Source: Temnopleurus reevesii
Lineage: Eukaryota; Echinodermata; Echinoidea; Temnopleuroida; Temnopleuridae
Direction of reading: 5' to 3'
DNA length: 64,000 bases
NCBI GenBank assembly: GCA_036244855.1
Contig: BQKZ01001002.1
Location: 29,583-93,582, forward strand
Numbering within the stretch: the stretch's first letter is position 1; every line of letters begins with the position of its first letter. Under the pieces are notes generated by a model. The model searched no databases. It was not told the origin of the DNA and saw only the letters and a program-made list of their open reading frames with translations. Position numbers and translations under genes: made by a program. Shown here piece by piece: positions 59,542 through 64,000 of the stretch.

Positions 59542-60416
59542 AAGGATACAGCAAGAATCCTTACATATCCTCAATCTCCGACTCCATACAATTCATTTTA
59601 TTAAAATGTACAACCTCACCTGATCCTACCGCCTGCTTGCTTGCATTCGTAATATTGTGGAGTCATGTTCAATCTTAGAAATTGCGTCATATATTCAGTC
59701 ACACAAGTCATTTGCAATACTAGTAATAGCCAAATAATGTGCATCGCGCTAGGTGCATTTGTCTTACGGTCTCTTATGTGCAGGATGCACGTTTGGCTAA
59801 CGTTAGCACGTGCGTGCGTTTTGCGCAAGTCTAACATGTTCAACGGCGGACGAACGTCTTCCATGCGTCTTAAGGCGGACAGGGGGCGTAAAATAGATAC
59901 AATGGACACTTTGCTTATCTCGGCTTTGAACACAAATGTAAGACCAAGTATTTACATGATTTACTTTGACTTGAATTGGATTGATTCTCAGTTGTCATAT
60001 CGTTCCGAGTCATTTGAGTAATTTTCTGAGTCACTCAAAATGCAGTTGACTTCCAGTGACGCAATTTTAAGTCAGATTAGAATCCGCAGAATTAAGAGTG
60101 TGAACTGTGCAAACACAAAACCAAGTAGGTAGTTTATTTCGCACCACTTACCATTGCTTACTGATATGGGTGATACAGCCTGGAGAAAATTTTAACACAG
60201 CTAAAAAGGTAAACTGATAGCTGTTAAAGACTTTACCACAGACACAATTACTAGTACTAGTTGGTGAAGTTAAATAAGCTCCCTAAATTGGGTCTGTACA
60301 TGCAAACGCCCCTTGTTGTGTAAAATATTTCACAGAGCATTAATAAACCCTAGATTTTCGTGAATAAAATTCATTTTTGCTTCCTTTCATTTTTTTACGG
60401 CTGAATTCGCCAGTGA
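59542..60416. other. Intergenic, nothing recognised
   Basis: A 118-aa ORF at 59665 lacks recognisable features. Confidence 0.45.
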
Positions 60417-60453
60417 AGATGATTGATGATGATGATAATGATAATGATGATGG

Positions 60454-60489
<36 letters not shown>

Positions 60490-60675
60490 CAGTGATGATG
60501 ATGATGGTGATGATGATGATGATGATGACAGTGATGATGATGATGGTGATGATGATGATGATGATGATGATGTTGATGGTGATGAAGAAGATGATGATGA
60601 TGATGTTGATGGTGATGATGGTGATGATGATGATGATGATAATGATGATGATGATGTTGATGGTGATGATGGTGG

Positions 60676-60710
<35 letters not shown>

Positions 60711-60780
60711 ATGATGATGGTGTTGGTGGTGGTGGTGATAATGGTGATGACGTTGATGACGACGACGACATTAATGGTAA
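60417..60780. repeat. (GAT)n microsatellite
   Basis: About 360 bp of GAT with GGT, GTT and CAG interruptions. Confidence 0.97.
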
Positions 60781-60825
60781 CAATAACTGAAGCCATGGTT
60801 AATATAAAGAACAGTTGAAAACCCT

Positions 60826-60908
60826 TGCGCAGTCGCATGGAGGTATAAGGGCACTCACACCAACATACTGATCCCATCCAGCTCTCAAACCGCGTCAACA
60901 AAATTGGT
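60826..60908 (+). repeat. Second copy of the exon 1/intron 1 junction region
   Basis: The segment ending 'ctctcaaaccgcgtcaac' then 'aaaattg' closely matches the start of intron 1 at 53757-53839 ('ctcaaaccacatcaacaaaa'). Matching continues upstream through GGTAT and GGGCA blocks to the donor region. The exon-like bases before it are strongly decayed. It is preceded by a trinucleotide microsatellite, as is exon 1. It could be a remnant of a local gene duplication or an unrelated dispersed repeat. Confidence 0.4.
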
Positions 60909-61137
60909 ATTATTGCTGTTTTATTCCATTTTAAATCATGTGGTGGGACGTTATTTGTCTAAGCCTTGATTGTAAACAAGTAATTTATTAAACTAATGAT
61001 AAATGTATAGTTTACGGTGTGACCGCCCCAGTATAGTAATCATTTCTCATGAAATGTATATCGAAGTGATCGCCGGTGTAATGGAACTGATGCTAGTGCC
61101 GATGACGGTAGTGTGGTGGTGTCGATACCGTGATGAT

Positions 61138-61430
61138 TGGTGGCGTCGTGGTGCAGTGGTTTTGACTCTCGCTTCTCAACTAGAGGGTCCCACCCATGGT
61201 GTTAATTTCTTTCAGCAAGAAAGTATTCCACATCGTGCTGCACTCTACTCAGGTGATGTGAATGGGTACCTGGCAGTATTTTTTTTCTTGAAATGTAGCG
61301 CGCTACCTACAGCTGCACGGCTAAAGCCAGGGCAATTATTCTACATTGTAGAGCGTTAAAGGACAACTGATAAAGTTAGTGTTAGGCGCTATATAAGAAC
61401 GTATAATTATTGATATTATTATTATTATGG
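61138..61430 (+). mobile_element. tRNA-derived SINE
   Basis: Head 'gtggtgcagtggttttgact'; the B-box is partly deleted; body 'tttctttcagcaagaaagta' and 'gggtacctggcag'; tail 'gcgctatataagaacg' plus ATT repeats. Confidence 0.8.
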
Positions 61431-63065
61431 TATAGGCGGTGGTTGTGGTGATGCTGCAGTGGTGTTTGTGTTGTTGTTCCCATGATGGTGGATTTATTGG
61501 CATTTGGTAATTGAGATGATAGAGGTGATTTAGATGATGATATTTGTGGATTAGTGCTGGTGATGGAATGCTAATGCGATTTTATTTCAAGCGTACGCGT
61601 GGTACCAGAGTCTGACGGAGGAGATGCCATTTTCAGAATGAGATGGCGTTATTTATGAATGTCCTACCCGAGTACCAATTTTAGGGCTCAAACATTTGTA
61701 AGGTAAAGAAATTGGAACCTAAATTTGATGACTTACAAAAAATAAACCAGCAGAATAAGGCTGGACTACGCTTGAAAGTGTTGTTATACCACGCGTATTA
61801 GTTTGCTTTCCTGACATTTGTGGAACGTAAAATGCTCTCCCACTGGAAAATATATTGGGGGAAAACAACAACGACAAATTAATACGGTACGCACTAAAAA
61901 TAGAGCAATCATACAGTAGCGTTTCCGCAATCAATAGTAGCTTAGAACGATGAATTGATGTCTGGAGACAGATCTGATTTATCATTGTTTATACGCAACA
62001 TTATAAATAAAAGAACTCCGATATTTTTTAATTCCAATCACCTGTGTAGAAACTGTAGACAAATCTGGCGATGAAATCTAGGACAATTTCAAATATAGGG
62101 TGCAAATTTGATTTGGTATGAAACTTTCGTTTAGCTGTCAATTTGCCTATGTAAACGATACAATGCTTGTGTACTCTTGTTTCATAACCCCATGCGGTAT
62201 GATAATAATGGACATACAAAAAACGTATGTTTTCTTAAATGTTTTTTTCCGAGTCGTTCTTTCAAATGAGGTATTTTATTTCATTTATGTATCTAGAACT
62301 ACAAAGTCAATTTATTCAATTAGAATAATACTTTTATATTGATGTCATTAGGCTCCATGTTAATCTCCATCCCCCTCGATTTATATGTTTATCTATATTT
62401 TTTTTGTCTATTCATATATCCATTTCTTTGTCTGTGTATTCAATGCTAGTGCACGTGTATAGGTCAATGATGCGGTTTAAAATATTCTTGACTTTTACTT
62501 TTAATCCATATTTCCTTCTGTTAGATATGAATCGTAAACATGTGATCTTCTGATCACGTGAATGGTGTTGATCGATATATCTAGAAATGGCTGACTGGGG
62601 AGAAGCCACACATTGATAATAATCTTTACCATCCATTTTAGCCTGCCACCCCCACTTTATTACCGGACCGGCTTACGATCTGATTTCTGAACAAATATAT
62701 TAAAAAAATAGCCCATCAGAACGATTTTAACACATGGAAAATATGTTTTGTATCTGGACCACTTGGAAGAACAGAGGTATTTATTTTGATTCTTCTGAAA
62801 GGGCAATCCAGCCAATCTTATTAATTGCAAGTTATTTTTACACATGTAAATTTGTCAAATGTATCCTGATTTCGTATTATGTTATACATGTTATATGCTA
62901 TATGTCTTTTTACTGATTGGAAATAAAGTACCATACCGTACCATAATTGTGATTCTGATTAATTGTAAAAATTGAAAAATGAATTGTATGATGCACGCAT
63001 TCTGAACAAAAGGAACGGCAAATCGGCTCTGGGTCATAGGGATGTCGGATGGATCGGAGAAGTGT
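61431..63065. other. Intergenic, nothing recognised
   Basis: No supported feature. Short ORFs only. Confidence 0.5.
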
Positions 63066-63610
63066 TACGATAATAATAATAGTACAGTTCTTATACAGCG
63101 CAACATACCTTTGAAAAAGGTCTCAGTGCGCTTAAATGATATAGTTTAGAAGAAGAAAAATTATATTATAGTTGTATTAAAATGTGGGTATTTAGTAGTG
63201 ATTTGAAACGTTCAACAGAATCCGCAACTCTAAGTGTAGATGGTAAATTATTCCACAGCTCGGAAGCTGCGTACGAAAAGCTACGATTACCATAATTCCT
63301 TGATTTTGAGGAGGGTACAACAAAAAGGTCTTTTTATTGGATCTAAGAGCTCTACCTGGTACATATCGTTTGGGAAGATAAATAAGATGGAGCCAAAGTA
63401 TGAAAACACAAAAATACAAGTAGTACGATTGTCTACGATTTGATACCAATTTGACCTTGTATGGTTTATAAAGCTAATTAACACATTAAAATTATGTGTA
63501 TTAAGAATCATTAGTTTATATTTGTCAAAATTTCCATAATGAATGCTATTATAATTTATTCCCCAGACTGGATCGTAAATTGGATCGATTGAAGACGACT
63601 CTTTGTTCAC
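63066..63610 (-). mobile_element. Dispersed retroelement-like repeat (3' tail at low end)
   Basis: 'acgataataataatagtac' then 'agttcttatacagcgc' is the reverse complement of a 'gcgctataagaact(ATT)n' tail. The body ('aaattattccacagctcgga') resembles repeats I associate with marine invertebrate genomes; the class was not determined. Confidence 0.35.
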
Positions 63611-63864
63611 TTCACATTCAACAGTTCAATAGTTTATTCTTTACTCAGCAATAAAAAAAAATACAATGTATAACATTACAAGCGACATCAAACAGAATTC
63701 ATAAAATTACAAATGATTACATTGGCAAAAAGACATCTTATCTTTATAACTAAATGGGTCTTTTTCTTTTCGTCGTCATTCAACATGGTTCTGAAATTTC
63801 ACGAAGAATCCAGGGGCCAATTGCACGAAATGGCCTTAGCTATTCTCTTCTTGAGAAGACGTCT

Positions 63865-63999
63865 TAAGCCCCGGTCACATAGGACCCCGGAAGCAACACG
63901 AGTCACCTCGACTCGTTGTTCCGAGGCAGTTAACTGTGAATTAACAGAGAGTCGGGGTGAATCGTGTTGCTTCCGGGGTCCTATGTGACCGGGGCTTTA
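63865..63999. mobile_element. GCCCC-GTCACAT-family palindrome, near-perfect arms
   Basis: TTAAGCCCCGGTCACATAGG to 'ctatgtgaccggggctttaa'; closely matches 50036-50166, flanked by TTAA-like bases. Confidence 0.92.
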
Positions 64000-64000
64000 A

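Noticed and set aside
59665..60021. 118-aa ORF
   Set aside because: No recognisable domain, no splice support; length is within chance expectation for this much sequence.
60377..60790. 137-aa Asp-rich ORF and overlapping Ser-, Ile- and Met-rich ORFs on both strands
   Set aside because: All are translations of the (GAT)n microsatellite in different frames; no codon bias, domain or splice evidence.

Overview
This is eukaryotic, AT-rich, mostly non-coding DNA from an animal genome assembly, with N-gaps at 1-27, 16717-16889, 34921-35555 and 53009-53025. No rRNA gene, intact tRNA gene, operon or CRISPR array was seen. The dense mixture of short palindromic DNA-transposon derivatives, tRNA-derived SINEs ending in a 'gcgctatataaa(ATT)n' tail, degraded non-LTR 3' ends, a Helitron-type 3' terminus and long trinucleotide microsatellites looks like a marine deuterostome. 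An echinoderm, probably a sea urchin, is my best guess. This is inference from repeat style and from the neuropeptide-like gene; no taxon marker is present.

The one well-supported protein-coding gene is at 53648-58375 (+). Three phase-compatible exons (53652-53759, 56292-56410, 58186-58375) join into a 138-residue secreted peptide precursor. It has a signal peptide, an acidic spacer and two copies of a C-x-G-x2-C-x3-W module, each followed by KR-GF. It looks like a neuropeptide or hormone precursor, but I do not recognise the family. A 45-nt symmetric candidate exon at 55920-55964 sits between exon 1 and the next coding exon. It ends in TGA and is abutted by a SINE. A decayed echo of exon 1 lies about 560 bp upstream, and a sequence resembling intron 1 recurs near 60.84 kb. 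The last intron (56411-58185) is packed with at least five unrelated fold-back elements plus a microsatellite.

Layout. 0-9 kb: intergenic; GA repeat, several tandem duplications, a retro-insertion with target-site duplications (5291-5816), and a palindromic-unit array nested in a TIR element (6060-6970). 9.3-12.7 kb: a 1.8-kb tandem segmental duplication. 12.5-16.6 kb: a cluster of 'AAGGCTGACTCACAC' fold-back MITEs. 18.9-25.4 kb: LINE tail, SINEs, MITEs, and a tandem duplication whose second copy carries a MITE and whose first copy is the empty site. 27-41 kb: mostly featureless, with duplicated segments, SINEs, microsatellites and a large gap. 41.6-41.9 kb (-): an isolated exon-like ORF with good splice signals. 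42-51 kb: MITEs, SINEs, and three neighbouring 'GCCCCGGTCACAT' palindromes. 51-53 kb: GATA microsatellite and unassigned AT-rich DNA. 53-58.4 kb: the peptide gene. 59-64 kb: MITE, (GAT)n, SINE, a dispersed repeat and a terminal palindrome.

Most longer ORFs in the window are by-products of microsatellites, repeats or N runs and are not annotated as genes. Copy comparisons were made by eye; no alignment or database search was run.
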